From: a virus
Length of the DNA: 34,464 nt
Virus record (IMG/VR): IMGVR_UViG_3300017963_000164
Location: 1-34,464 of that record
Direction: 5' to 3' (one strand)
The number at the start of each line of letters is the position of its first letter. The stretch's first letter is position 1. Below the pieces are notes generated by a model. The model was not told the origin of the DNA. It did not search any database and saw nothing but the letters and a program-made list of their open reading frames with translations. Both the position numbers and the translations under genes were made by a program. Shown piece after piece: positions 13,109-20,514 of the stretch.

Positions 13109-13432
13109 ATGGACGTTACAGCGGCAGCAGAGGCTTTAGGGGTGGATTCTCGGTGGCTATCCAGGGCCATATGGCATCATCGTGTGCCCTTATTCGGTCG
13201 TCGTTGTTATATGGGCGGTGTTGTGTATGAGGCTAAGCCTGGTGCATTGCGGTGGTTGGTGGACAGGTCACCTGATGCCATCGTCTATGCTTATCGGCGC
13301 AAGCATTGTTCAGAGGCTGTCAAATACGAAGTGTTATCAAAGCGTTATGGTGTGTCTCGTTACGAAAAGGGGCAGTTGCCTAGTGGTTATGCAGACTTAG
13401 AGCACACAACGCTATGGTTAGCGGAGGCTTAG
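13109..13432 (+). CDS. Small protein with HTH-like N-terminus (107 aa)
   Basis: Start at ATG 13109 just after GAGGTGAG. The N-terminus (VTAAAEALGVDSRWLSRAIWHH) looks like a MerR/excisionase-type helix-turn-helix, followed by a compact domain with two further helices and KRYGVSRYEKGQLPSGYADL. It lies inside the sugar island between the aminotransferase and the acetyltransferase. DNA binding is a guess; no family is recognised. Confidence 0.55.
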   Translation: MDVTAAAEALGVDSRWLSRAIWHHRVPLFGRRCYMGGVVYEAKPGALRWLVDRSPDAIVYAYRRKHCSEAVKYEVLSKRYGVSRYEKGQLPSGYADLEHTTLWLAEA

Positions 13433-13435
13433 TTG

Positions 13436-14038
13436 ATGGTATCTGTAGATCGTAACGAGTTGAAGTTAAGGTTATCTCCTGAGTTACCTCATGAGCAGTT
13501 AAAGTGGCGCAATGATGCTCGTATTTGGCGTTGGTGTCGTCAGAATCACATCATCACCAGGGCTCAGCAGATGGAGTGGTTGGATCGCATAGAGATGGAT
13601 CCTGCGATACAGATGTTTGGTATTGACTCATCCAAAGCCGGGTTAGTTGGGACCTGTGGTTTAACGGGGATCAACACCTATCATCGCACGGCTGAGTTTA
13701 GCCTATTTATAGGTCCTGAGTATCATGGCCATGGTTATTCACGCCCAAGCCTGGTCCTATTATTGGATTATGGGTTCAACCGGATGAACCTGAAGTGCAT
13801 CTACGGAGAGGTGATAGCTGGCAACCCAGCGTTAAGCCTATTCTTATCTGTTGGTTTCCGTGAGGAGGGTATTCATCATTGTCGGTACTTCAAGCATGGC
13901 AAGTATCATGACGCAGTGAGCATCTCTATCACGGATGGTGAGTACAGGAAGAGGGGTATATATGAGACGGTATTTGATGATTCTATTGATGCTGGTGATG
14001 GTTGGCATGTTATTCGGATGGTGGACAAGGACCGCTGA
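13436..14038 (+). CDS. GNAT-family N-acetyltransferase, PseH/RimJ type
   Basis: Start at ATG 13436 with GGAGG 9 bases ahead. The 200-residue protein has a GNAT core: LRLSPELPHEQLKWRNDARIW, then GLTGINTYHRTAEFSLFIG, the acetyl-CoA region PEYHGHGYSRPSLVLLLDYGF, and LKCIYGEVIAGNPALSLFLSVGF followed by a Tyr-bearing strand. PseH-type enzymes N-acetylate 4-amino sugars in the pseudaminic pathway. Placed after an aminotransferase, this is a good candidate for acetylating the new amino group. The C-terminal 40 residues are extra; the gene overlaps the Cys-rich peptide gene by 77 bases. Confidence 0.85.
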   Translation: MVSVDRNELKLRLSPELPHEQLKWRNDARIWRWCRQNHIITRAQQMEWLDRIEMDPAIQMFGIDSSKAGLVGTCGLTGINTYHRTAEFSLFIGPEYHGHGYSRPSLVLLLDYGFNRMNLKCIYGEVIAGNPALSLFLSVGFREEGIHHCRYFKHGKYHDAVSISITDGEYRKRGIYETVFDDSIDAGDGWHVIRMVDKDR

Positions 14039-14156
14039 GTGTGTGTGGTGTCCTAGTTACACATGTTATGGGTCCTGTCCTAGTGGTTGTGTGTGTGTTA
14101 CCCCTCCTGGTCAAGTTGGGGGCAAGTGCTATGGCATAGGTGTAGTGCCTGAATGA
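13962..14156 (+). CDS. Small secreted Cys-rich peptide (64 aa)
   Basis: Start at ATG 13962 with GAAGAGGGG ahead. An N-terminal signal-like segment (MRRYLMILLMLVMVGMLFGWW) is followed by about 40 residues with eight Cys (C-x2-C-x4-C-x3-C-x3-C-x-C-x10-C pattern after the first, plus Gly/Pro), resembling knottin-like or disulphide-stabilised peptides. Export to the periplasm or outside is likely. It lies at the end of the early operon and overlaps the acetyltransferase. Function unknown; an envelope-directed or competitor-directed role is possible. Confidence 0.6.
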   Translation: MRRYLMILLMLVMVGMLFGWWTRTAECVWCPSYTCYGSCPSGCVCVTPPGQVGGKCYGIGVVPE

Positions 14157-14344
14157 ACGGACTAGTAGCTTTAGTTATTGTTTTTCTTTTTTCTCTTTTG
14201 TCTTTTGCAGCTGGCTGGCTGATATGTGCTTCTACCAAGAAGGACATGCCTAAGTCAGTCAGTAGGTCTAACTCAGAGTACCCTGTATGTAGGGATGATG
14301 ACGAGACAGCATACAGGAGAGAGAGAGAAGTAGGTCGGATATAA
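14153..14344 (+). CDS. Small membrane protein (63 aa)
   Basis: Coupled by ATGA to the Cys-rich peptide. One N-terminal hydrophobic helix (LVALVIVFLFSLLSFAAGWLI) and a charged, probably cytoplasmic tail (DDDETAYRREREVGRI). Last gene before a long non-coding stretch. It could be the membrane partner of the preceding secreted peptide, for example an immunity or transport factor, but there is no direct evidence. Confidence 0.65.
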   Translation: MNGLVALVIVFLFSLLSFAAGWLICASTKKDMPKSVSRSNSEYPVCRDDDETAYRREREVGRI

Positions 14345-14912
14345 CACGGACATTAGGGGTTTGGGCACCCCCTGTGCGCGGCTATGGCCTCAAGCAGAGC
14401 TACGCCCCCTCTGGAGTCTTCTGGGTAGCTTCCGGGAAAAGAGAAAGAAAAAAGAATCCATCTACTCTGAGGTTCTTACTTCTCTTCATCTGTTCTCTCT
14501 TACTCCGTGTGCCCTTTAATACGCTCTCTCCTCGAGTTAGTTGGTGTCTCGTACCACGTTGATGGTCACATACCTGTCCGGTACCGTTACATGCAGTAAG
14601 TCCGAATAGGGGCGGAGTTATCTCCAGTCCGCTCCCTCCCACATGATTGGGCGCCTCATAGGCCATACCGATGGGACCATCTCCTAACACGGTAGGGGTT
14701 AGCTCCCCTACTGAGGGATTTTGAACAGATCCCAATGAACTGCATTTGTTGCTTGTTTTGAAAAGGTCTATGTGGTAGGTGGTGTTCATACGTAGTTCGT
14801 TCCTAGAGTCATAGTCGGGGCCAGCAGGATGTCAAGCATCTTCTGGCCTCGACTAGCATCTAGGCTATTACACTTGCCTTTCTAATAACAAAAGCATTAC
14901 ACTGTAACAGTC
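14345..14912 (+). ncRNA. 568-base gene-free stretch with many hairpins; candidate structured RNA
   Basis: No convincing gene lies here on either strand; a 129-codon minus-strand frame (14400-14789) has no ribosome site and unnatural composition. Complementary pairs seen by eye include ACACGGA/TCCGTGT (14344-14350 with 14504-14510), AGCTAC/GTAGCT around 14398-14434, GATG/CATC near 14670, TAGGGG/CCCCTA (14693-14710), GGGAT/ATCCC (14715-14733), TGAAC/GTTCA (14735-14788) and a 19-bp hairpin at 14812-14855. The row of consecutive stems with a long-range closing pair is what a large structured RNA would show. Alternatives are a packaging or origin region or a transcript leader. Confidence 0.4.
14812..14855. 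other. Exceptionally strong hairpin
   Basis: TAGTCGGGGCCAG then AGGATG (left, 14812-14831) pairs with CATCTTCTGGCCTCGACTA (right, 14837-14855): about 19 base pairs with two G-T pairs, one bulged C and a 5-base loop (TCAAG). No T-run follows, so a simple terminator is unlikely. It lies 58 bases before the first packaging gene and could be an RNA element or a protein-binding DNA site, such as a packaging or methylase/ParB site. Confidence 0.7.
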
Positions 14913-16043
14913 ATGGCTGGCAAAAGCGGTCCCACACAACTCCAGATCGAATACGTTGAACCACAAACACTCGTCCCAGATAAGACCAACCCACGATCCA
15001 TTACAGAAAAAGAACTGTCTAAGTTGCGGAAAAGCTTAGATACTTTCGGATTCGTTGAACCCATCATAGCTAGACGAGAAGATAACTTAATCATAGGCGG
15101 GCATCAACGCGTTAAGGCGAACAAAGAGGCAAAGATTCCGGTTATTTATGTTGAAGGGATGTCAGACGAGAAGGCAAGGCTGCTCAATATCGCACTGAAC
15201 AAGATACAGGGCGAGTTCGATGAGCCAAAGCTACGAGCCGTACTACAAGCCCTACATGAAGACGGAGCAGACCTAACACTGTCAGGCTTCGATGAAGCAG
15301 AACTGAAACCACTAGTAGCAGTTGGAACAGATCTCCTCACAGATCCAGATGAGGTGCCGGAAGTTAAAGATGAAGATGTTTATGTGAAAACGGGGGATTC
15401 ATGGAATTTGGACGGGAGTATTGTAACTTGTTGTGATTCAACAGATATTATGATTAACAGGGATGTTTTGACAGATCCGCCCTATGGTATGAAAGCAGTA
15501 GAAAATAGCGGAGTTTTAAAAGCCAAAGGGTACCCTCCGATTTGTGGAGATGTGGATAACACGGTTGCCTGTAAATTTGCTAAACAGATGAATGATCTAC
15601 CAAGTCATAAAGTTGTTTTGTGGGGCGCTAATTATTATTCTAATGTTTTGCCAGCATCCTCATGCTGGATTGTCTGGGACAAGAAAAACGGGCTTTCAGA
15701 TCAAATGGACTGTGAACTAGCATGGACAAACATAAATGGAGTAACTCGAAAATTTGAGTGTGCAACAGAGAAAGTAGATAGAAAACACCCTACACAGAAG
15801 CCAGTAGCGTTGCTGGCTTGGGTTTTGGAAAGATTCGACATGGGGGAAGATATTTATGATCCATTCGGTGGGGCAGGCTCTACTTTGATCGCTTGTGAAC
15901 AAACAGGCCGCAAATGTGTCATGATGGAAATCGACCCATACTACTGTCAGGTGATTATAGAAAGATGGCAAAACGCAACGGGAAAAAAAGCAAAGCTGTT
16001 GCAACGCGGCGAGGACGCAAAGGACTCTACTCCCCAGAGATAA
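14913..16043 (+). CDS. ParB-like nuclease / DNA methyltransferase fusion
   Basis: A 376-residue protein. Residues 10-110 form a ParB/Srx domain (LVPDKTNPRSITEKELSKLRKSLDTFGFVEPI, then IIGGHQRVKA). Residues about 150-360 form a beta-class N6-adenine or N4-cytosine methyltransferase: TDPPYG (motif IV, near 188), WGANYYSNVLP, HPTQKPVALL and DPFGGAGST (motif I, near 316), then EIDPYYCQVIIERW. Such fusions are common in phages next to terminase genes. The methylase half is shorter and visibly richer in A/T (about 15350-15900) than the ParB half. No Shine-Dalgarno precedes the only in-frame ATG. Likely role: marking or protecting phage DNA. Confidence 0.92.
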   Translation: MAGKSGPTQLQIEYVEPQTLVPDKTNPRSITEKELSKLRKSLDTFGFVEPIIARREDNLIIGGHQRVKANKEAKIPVIYVEGMSDEKARLLNIALNKIQGEFDEPKLRAVLQALHEDGADLTLSGFDEAELKPLVAVGTDLLTDPDEVPEVKDEDVYVKTGDSWNLDGSIVTCCDSTDIMINRDVLTDPPYGMKAVENSGVLKAKGYPPICGDVDNTVACKFAKQMNDLPSHKVVLWGANYYSNVLPASSCWIVWDKKNGLSDQMDCELAWTNINGVTRKFECATEKVDRKHPTQKPVALLAWVLERFDMGEDIYDPFGGAGSTLIACEQTGRKCVMMEIDPYYCQVIIERWQNATGKKAKLLQRGEDAKDSTPQR

Positions 16044-16369
16044 CAGAAGAGATCTGTAAGATCCTCGCAGCAGGTTGTACCGATAAAGATGCCTACGAAT
16101 ACGTCGGCCTTAACCATGACTCGTTCTATAAGTGGTTGAACAAACACGCTGAATTTGCTGAGGCAGTAAAAAGAGCCAAAACCAAAGCACGAGTCGCAGT
16201 AACCAACAAACTCGTTGAACTTATCAATGACAAAAACCTAGGAGCCATCGTGTGGTGGCAGAAAAACCGCGACCCAGAAAACTGGAAAGACTCCCCAGAA
16301 GTCGTCGTCCAGTCCAATACCCAAGTAAACGTGGTCGCTAATGGCGAAAAAGCCTCACTACCTATCTAA
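15965..16369 (+). CDS. terS: Terminase small subunit
   Basis: Start at ATG 15965, since upstream residues belong to the overlapping methylase frame. The 134-residue protein has a basic N-terminus, an HTH region (YSPEITEEICKILAAGCTDKDAYEYVGLNHDSFYKWLNKH) like the DNA-binding domain of small terminases, a helical oligomerisation part and WWQKNRDPENWKD, a block common in these proteins. It would recognise phage DNA for packaging. It overlaps the large-subunit gene by 29 bases. Confidence 0.85.
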   Translation: MAKRNGKKSKAVATRRGRKGLYSPEITEEICKILAAGCTDKDAYEYVGLNHDSFYKWLNKHAEFAEAVKRAKTKARVAVTNKLVELINDKNLGAIVWWQKNRDPENWKDSPEVVVQSNTQVNVVANGEKASLPI

Positions 16370-17693
16370 GCCTAAAACCGTAGGCACCATCAAACTCCAC
16401 GAAAAACAGGGACAGGTGTTCTTCGCCGATAAGAAGTACAGGGAAATACTAGCCTGTGCAGGCGAACAAGGTGGCAAGAGCTTCATGGGGGCACTGTGGC
16501 TCGCTAAACAAGTCTGTGAAGATCAGAACTATGCGTATAACTATGTCGTAGGCGCCCCAACCTACAAGATCATGGAACAATCAACCAAGATCGCCTTCAA
16601 CCGAGTGTTCACCAGTGTTTATGGTGCACCAGAAGGGAAAACAGACAGTTTCAAGCTGAAAACAGGCGGCAAAATATACTTCCGCTCCTCTACTGACCCA
16701 GATTCGGTCATAGGTATTCCCGACTGTAAGGCAGCGTGGGTGGATGAGCTGGGGAAGTGCTCAAGATTGTTCTACTATAACGTCAGAGGCAGGCTGGCAC
16801 GACTACAAGGCCGTGTACTAGGTACTACCACCCCCTATGCGCTCAACTTCGTCAAGAAAGAGATCATAGACCCCGCAGAACGGGGAGACAGAGAGGACAT
16901 CTTCTACCGTAAGTGGGCCTCCGTTGAGAACCCAAGCTACCCCAAGGAAGAGTACGAGCGTAACCGAGCCCTCCTGCCACCCAAGATCTTCGCCATGCGG
17001 TTCGGCGGTGAACATGAACAGATGGAAGGGCTGGTATACGACTGCTTCAGCCACGCCAACGTCATAGAGCCCCATGACCTACAAGACGCCATACACTATG
17101 CCGGGGTGGACTGGGGACACCGTAACCCGTTTGCCATGACTATACGAGCCGTCACACCAGAAGGACGTCACTACACGGTAAGTGAGTTCAAGAAGGCCGG
17201 CCTTACACCAGATGAGATGCTAGACGCCGCCAAGGCCAAGCACAGCGTGTTCAACATCAAGACCTTCTTCTGTGACCCCTCCAACCCAGCTATGATATTG
17301 GCCCTACAGCGTGCCGGCCTGTCTGCTTGCGGCTTTCATGAGGCATCGCCCCAACATAAGCAGATAATGTCGGGTGTAGAGGCCCACTATGCCCTCATCA
17401 AGTCCAACAACTACTTTGTGTTTAAAGGCCGCTGTCCACACCTAGAAGACGAGTACTCCACCTACCACTACGACAAGGACGTCGAGGGCAAGAACCAGAA
17501 GGAAAACCCCGTCGCTGAAGATGACCACCTGATGGACTGCGAGCGATACGTTACAGTAGGTACATTGCATTTGACATACAACATGGGCGTCAGTAGAATG
17601 ACTGCCGATAAGGTACCGTCCAACCCATTTACGCGCAATGTCGATAGACTACTCAGACCCAGCCGGCAGGAAAAGCGTTGGGATGACTACTAA
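16341..17693 (+). CDS. terL: Terminase large subunit (packaging ATPase and nuclease)
   Basis: A 450-residue motor protein. Walker A ACAGEQGGKS (residues about 38-47), Walker B AAWVDELGK (near 130-138), and the coupling-type GTTTPY stretch belong to the ATPase. The C-terminal RNase H-like nuclease shows AGVDWGHRNP (first Asp near 255), FFCDPSNP and DDHLMDCERY (near 394). It pumps DNA into the prohead through the portal and cuts it. Length and order fit the family. The AGEQGGKS form of Walker A is typical of environmental podo- and siphoviruses. Confidence 0.96.
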   Translation: MAKKPHYLSKPKTVGTIKLHEKQGQVFFADKKYREILACAGEQGGKSFMGALWLAKQVCEDQNYAYNYVVGAPTYKIMEQSTKIAFNRVFTSVYGAPEGKTDSFKLKTGGKIYFRSSTDPDSVIGIPDCKAAWVDELGKCSRLFYYNVRGRLARLQGRVLGTTTPYALNFVKKEIIDPAERGDREDIFYRKWASVENPSYPKEEYERNRALLPPKIFAMRFGGEHEQMEGLVYDCFSHANVIEPHDLQDAIHYAGVDWGHRNPFAMTIRAVTPEGRHYTVSEFKKAGLTPDEMLDAAKAKHSVFNIKTFFCDPSNPAMILALQRAGLSACGFHEASPQHKQIMSGVEAHYALIKSNNYFVFKGRCPHLEDEYSTYHYDKDVEGKNQKENPVAEDDHLMDCERYVTVGTLHLTYNMGVSRMTADKVPSNPFTRNVDRLLRPSRQEKRWDDY

Positions 17694-17939
17694 GTGGGCA
17701 AGATAGATGACATTCTAAAGTCCCGACAAGCTCCCGGCATCCACATCAAAACCACGTTCTCTCCTTACTTTAATCATGGGCTCGGCAAGTGGATACACAA
17801 GCCAAGCGACGTACAAGAGAACATCAAGAAGCTGAATGACGAGACTGGCATGGATGTAGTCGAGATGGGTAACGACGACCATCCAGATGACCTCAAGCCA
17901 GAACGCAAGCCATACCCATCGCTGAATGAGTTTGATTAA
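17694..17939 (+). CDS. Small protein between terminase and portal (81 aa)
   Basis: GTG start immediately after the TerL stop; the TAATG junction at its end starts the portal gene. It has an acidic C-terminus (NDDHPDDLKPERKPYPSLNEFD) and no recognised domain. Small genes at this place are common in phage packaging operons. Function unknown. Confidence 0.65.
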   Translation: MGKIDDILKSRQAPGIHIKTTFSPYFNHGLGKWIHKPSDVQENIKKLNDETGMDVVEMGNDDHPDDLKPERKPYPSLNEFD

Positions 17940-19714
17940 TGGAAAAAGGCATCGGAATTGTAGACTTACACGCCCAAGTCCGTGATGAGCCCAGGTCAAC
18001 CGAGCAGAGCGAGGAACAGCAAGATACAGCCAAGATGGTCAACGAGCTTTGGCTTCGCTCTAAAAGGAGGCTTCAGACCTCGTTCAGACGGTTTCAAGAG
18101 AACAGAGACTTTTTTCTAGGTAGGCAGTGGAGTCGTAGACGTCCATCATATCGCTGTAGCGAGGCCATCAACATATGTTGGGCATACATCCAGACTCTTG
18201 TGCCAATCATGACGGATAACCGCCCCAAGACTGAATACAAGCCACCAGAGCCAGATGACCGTGAGTTTTCAGAGATCCTAACTCAGGTCAACGACTCTCT
18301 TTGGGAGAAGTACAGTTGGGACTTCACTCTGACACAGGCCATCATCGACTCCATGATCTATGACTATAGTCATATGGGTGTGTTCTGGAATCCAGAGCTA
18401 GAGGATGGCATGGGCGACGTCGAGCTGAAGCTCATGTCGCCTTGGAACTGCTTCCCGGACCTGTCAGTGCCTGACATCAACCCGTTTGGTCGCTACTTCA
18501 TCCATGCTGAGCCTGTCCCATTAGGGGAGATGAAAAGACAGTATCCAGAGCAGGCCCATCTGCTGCACTCAGACGTTGAGTCACTGATGGACCGTGTTGG
18601 TAGGGATGAAGACCGCAAGACCATCTTTCACAGCCCCCAGGATGCTGGAAGACCCGAGCCAGAACCGGAGATGACTGAGCTAGATAAGCCCATCATGAAG
18701 GTTCAATGCTGGCTAAGAGACAACACGACCATTGAGGAGTGTCTTGAGGACGACGACGGCAACAAGAGGACTGTGACCAAGCGTAAGTGGCCAAATGGTC
18801 GCTATATTGTCATAGCCAACAACATCATCCTTCGTGATGAGGAGATGCCATACAAGGATGGCATGATCCCAGTGGTTAAGCTGGTAGATCATGGGTTGCC
18901 ACGTGAGTACGCTGGAATGGGTGAGATTGACCAGGTTAAGGGGATTCAGAGGCTGGTCAACACGACCACTTGCTATATCGCAGATACCATGAAGCAGAGC
19001 GGCAACCCCATCTGGCTGTTCGGGGCAACGTCTGGTGTGGAAGTGGACAACGTAACCAACGAGCCTGGCCTTAAGATCACAGCAACCGATGTTAACCAGG
19101 TTAAGCGGTTCGCTGGTGAGGGGATGCCTGGCTATATCATGTCCTATTTGGACAACCTTCTTGGTCTTGGCAACCTGGTGTCTGGTGTGCAGGACACGAC
19201 TCGTGGAGCAGTACAGCCCGGCGTAACGTCAGGGTTGATGCTTGAGGGCTTCATTGAGGCTGCTCAGACAAGGATTAGGCTTAAGAATAGGAATTTGGAT
19301 AAGGCCATTAGGGAGATTGGACGCATGGTGGCATCAAGGATCATGCAGTTCTATGGTGTGCCCAGGGTGTTCAGGATCACCAACAAGCAGGGCTTCCCTG
19401 AGTTCTTTGAGTTCTTTGTTACAGAAGAGGGCAACCAGCAGTACGCTCATATCAAGCGTGCTGCCAATGGCCCCAACATGGGTTTTGACAAGAAGCTGGT
19501 TAAGGGGATGCCTGATGTATCTGTGACAAGCGGTAGCGCTCTTCCGTTTGTTAAAGCTCAGAAGGCTGCAACTGCTATCACCCTGTTTAATAACGGGATT
19601 ATTGACGAGGAAGAGGTCTTAAAGGCCCATGATTGGCCGAACAAGGAAGAGGTCTTACGTCGTGTCGTGGAGAGGAAGCAGGCCATGGCACAGCAAGCAG
19701 GAGGTGGACAGTGA
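17939..19714 (+). CDS. Portal protein
   Basis: A 591-residue protein directly after the terminase genes. Residues 40-100 (SKRRLQTSFRRFQENRDFFLGRQW, then INICWAYIQTLVPIMTDNRPK) are typical of the portal clip and wing in the P22-like portal group; the middle has YDYSHMGVFWNPEL and LMSPWNCFPD, and residues 320-410 carry the DQVKGIQRLVN and TTRGAVQPGVTSGLMLEGF (crown/barrel helix) blocks. Portals form the dodecameric ring at the capsid vertex. Length is in the usual range. Confidence 0.92.
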   Translation: MEKGIGIVDLHAQVRDEPRSTEQSEEQQDTAKMVNELWLRSKRRLQTSFRRFQENRDFFLGRQWSRRRPSYRCSEAINICWAYIQTLVPIMTDNRPKTEYKPPEPDDREFSEILTQVNDSLWEKYSWDFTLTQAIIDSMIYDYSHMGVFWNPELEDGMGDVELKLMSPWNCFPDLSVPDINPFGRYFIHAEPVPLGEMKRQYPEQAHLLHSDVESLMDRVGRDEDRKTIFHSPQDAGRPEPEPEMTELDKPIMKVQCWLRDNTTIEECLEDDDGNKRTVTKRKWPNGRYIVIANNIILRDEEMPYKDGMIPVVKLVDHGLPREYAGMGEIDQVKGIQRLVNTTTCYIADTMKQSGNPIWLFGATSGVEVDNVTNEPGLKITATDVNQVKRFAGEGMPGYIMSYLDNLLGLGNLVSGVQDTTRGAVQPGVTSGLMLEGFIEAAQTRIRLKNRNLDKAIREIGRMVASRIMQFYGVPRVFRITNKQGFPEFFEFFVTEEGNQQYAHIKRAANGPNMGFDKKLVKGMPDVSVTSGSALPFVKAQKAATAITLFNNGIIDEEEVLKAHDWPNKEEVLRRVVERKQAMAQQAGGGQ

Positions 19715-19902
19715 CAGTAAAACAGTTTGAGGATCTAGTTGTTTCACTAGAGGCTACTCAAGCCTCCTCTGCTGATGTCGGCATCGACGTGTTGCGTTGG
19801 GCGCTGGATGAGCTTAAGAAGAAGGCTCCCAAGGTGACATCTAAGCCGGTTGTTACGGCGCCGCCAGCTGAAGTGAAGAAGGTGAAGCATGGGAAAAAGT
19901 AA
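19711..19902 (+). CDS. Small hypothetical protein (63 aa)
   Basis: GTG start behind GGAGGTGG, with GTGA overlap to the portal stop. An N-terminal helix (FEDLVVSLEATQ) is followed by a Lys/Pro/Val-rich tail. It overlaps the next small gene by 14 bases. Function unknown; virion accessory or assembly factor by position. Confidence 0.65.
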   Translation: MTVKQFEDLVVSLEATQASSADVGIDVLRWALDELKKKAPKVTSKPVVTAPPAEVKKVKHGKK

Positions 19903-20041
19903 GGCCGACACGAAGAAAGAGGCTAGGAAGAAAGCCTTTGAGCGTCTTATCAAGGCAGACTCATTCCTAACACGCCGCATTGCCAAGGTGGACAAGATAT
20001 TAGCCGACGAGGATACGATGCTGAAGAAGAGGGGGAAGTGA
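19889..20041 (+). CDS. Small Lys-rich protein (50 aa)
   Basis: A 50-residue charged helical protein (KADTKKEARKKAFERLIKAD), with GAAGAAGGTGA before the ATG and overlaps with both neighbours. Function unknown; basic character might suit DNA or scaffold contacts. Confidence 0.6.
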   Translation: MGKSKADTKKEARKKAFERLIKADSFLTRRIAKVDKILADEDTMLKKRGK

Positions 20042-20208
20042 TGCCTTTCGTATCTCAAGCACAGCGTCGCTTTATGCACGCCAAGCATCCCAAGATCGCC
20101 AAGGAGTTCGAGGAAGCTACACCGAAAGGTGTTAAGTTGCCGGAAAAGGTAAGGAAAAAGAGAATCAGAAGAGAAGCCATGAAACGAATGGCCGGGAGGG
20201 AAACGTAG
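20041..20208 (+). CDS. Small phage protein of FVSQAQRRFMHAKHPKIAKEF type (55 aa)
   Basis: A 55-residue protein whose N-terminus (PFVSQAQRRFMHAKHPKIA) matches a short sequence pattern often met in structural regions of tailed phages. The rest is basic. It begins on the last base of the previous stop and ends just before the next ATG. Function unknown. Confidence 0.7.
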   Translation: MPFVSQAQRRFMHAKHPKIAKEFEEATPKGVKLPEKVRKKRIRREAMKRMAGRET

Positions 20209-20505
20209 ATGCCGGAACAAATGCAACCACAACAGCAACAAGCACCACCGCAGGGTGATCCTATGGAGGCTATTCAGACTCTTGGGGCGTCCTTGCAAGC
20301 AATGGTTGAGGGCTTCAGAGGATCTCAGAACCCAGCCGCACAGAAAGCGTCTGAGATGTTCGCTCAAGCCCTTACCTATTTCAATCAAGGCGTTCAGGTC
20401 TTGGGGGGCGCTGGGGCACCAGAAGGGCCCGTTCCAGAGGGACAGGCTCAGGGCACCCAGCCTGTTGAGGCAGCAGGTACATCACAACCAGTTCCTATTG
20501 GTTAA
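20209..20505 (+). CDS. Gln/Pro/Ala-rich head-region protein (98 aa)
   Basis: A 98-residue low-complexity protein: Gln-rich N-terminus, a central helix (AIQTLGASLQAMVEGFRG, then ASEMFAQALTYFNQGVQVL) and a Pro/Gly-rich tail. It directly precedes the scaffold-like gene and may be an assembly cofactor. No family recognised. Confidence 0.65.
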   Translation: MPEQMQPQQQQAPPQGDPMEAIQTLGASLQAMVEGFRGSQNPAAQKASEMFAQALTYFNQGVQVLGGAGAPEGPVPEGQAQGTQPVEAAGTSQPVPIG

Positions 20506-20514
20506 GGAGGCAGT

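Noticed and set aside
14400-14789. 129-codon minus-strand frame in the non-coding region
   Set aside because: No ribosome site, all neighbours are on the + strand, and the translation looks random; the hairpins explain the stretch better.
14345-14912. tRNA gene in the non-coding stretch
   Set aside because: I looked for a GTTCRA T-loop with matching acceptor arms and found none.
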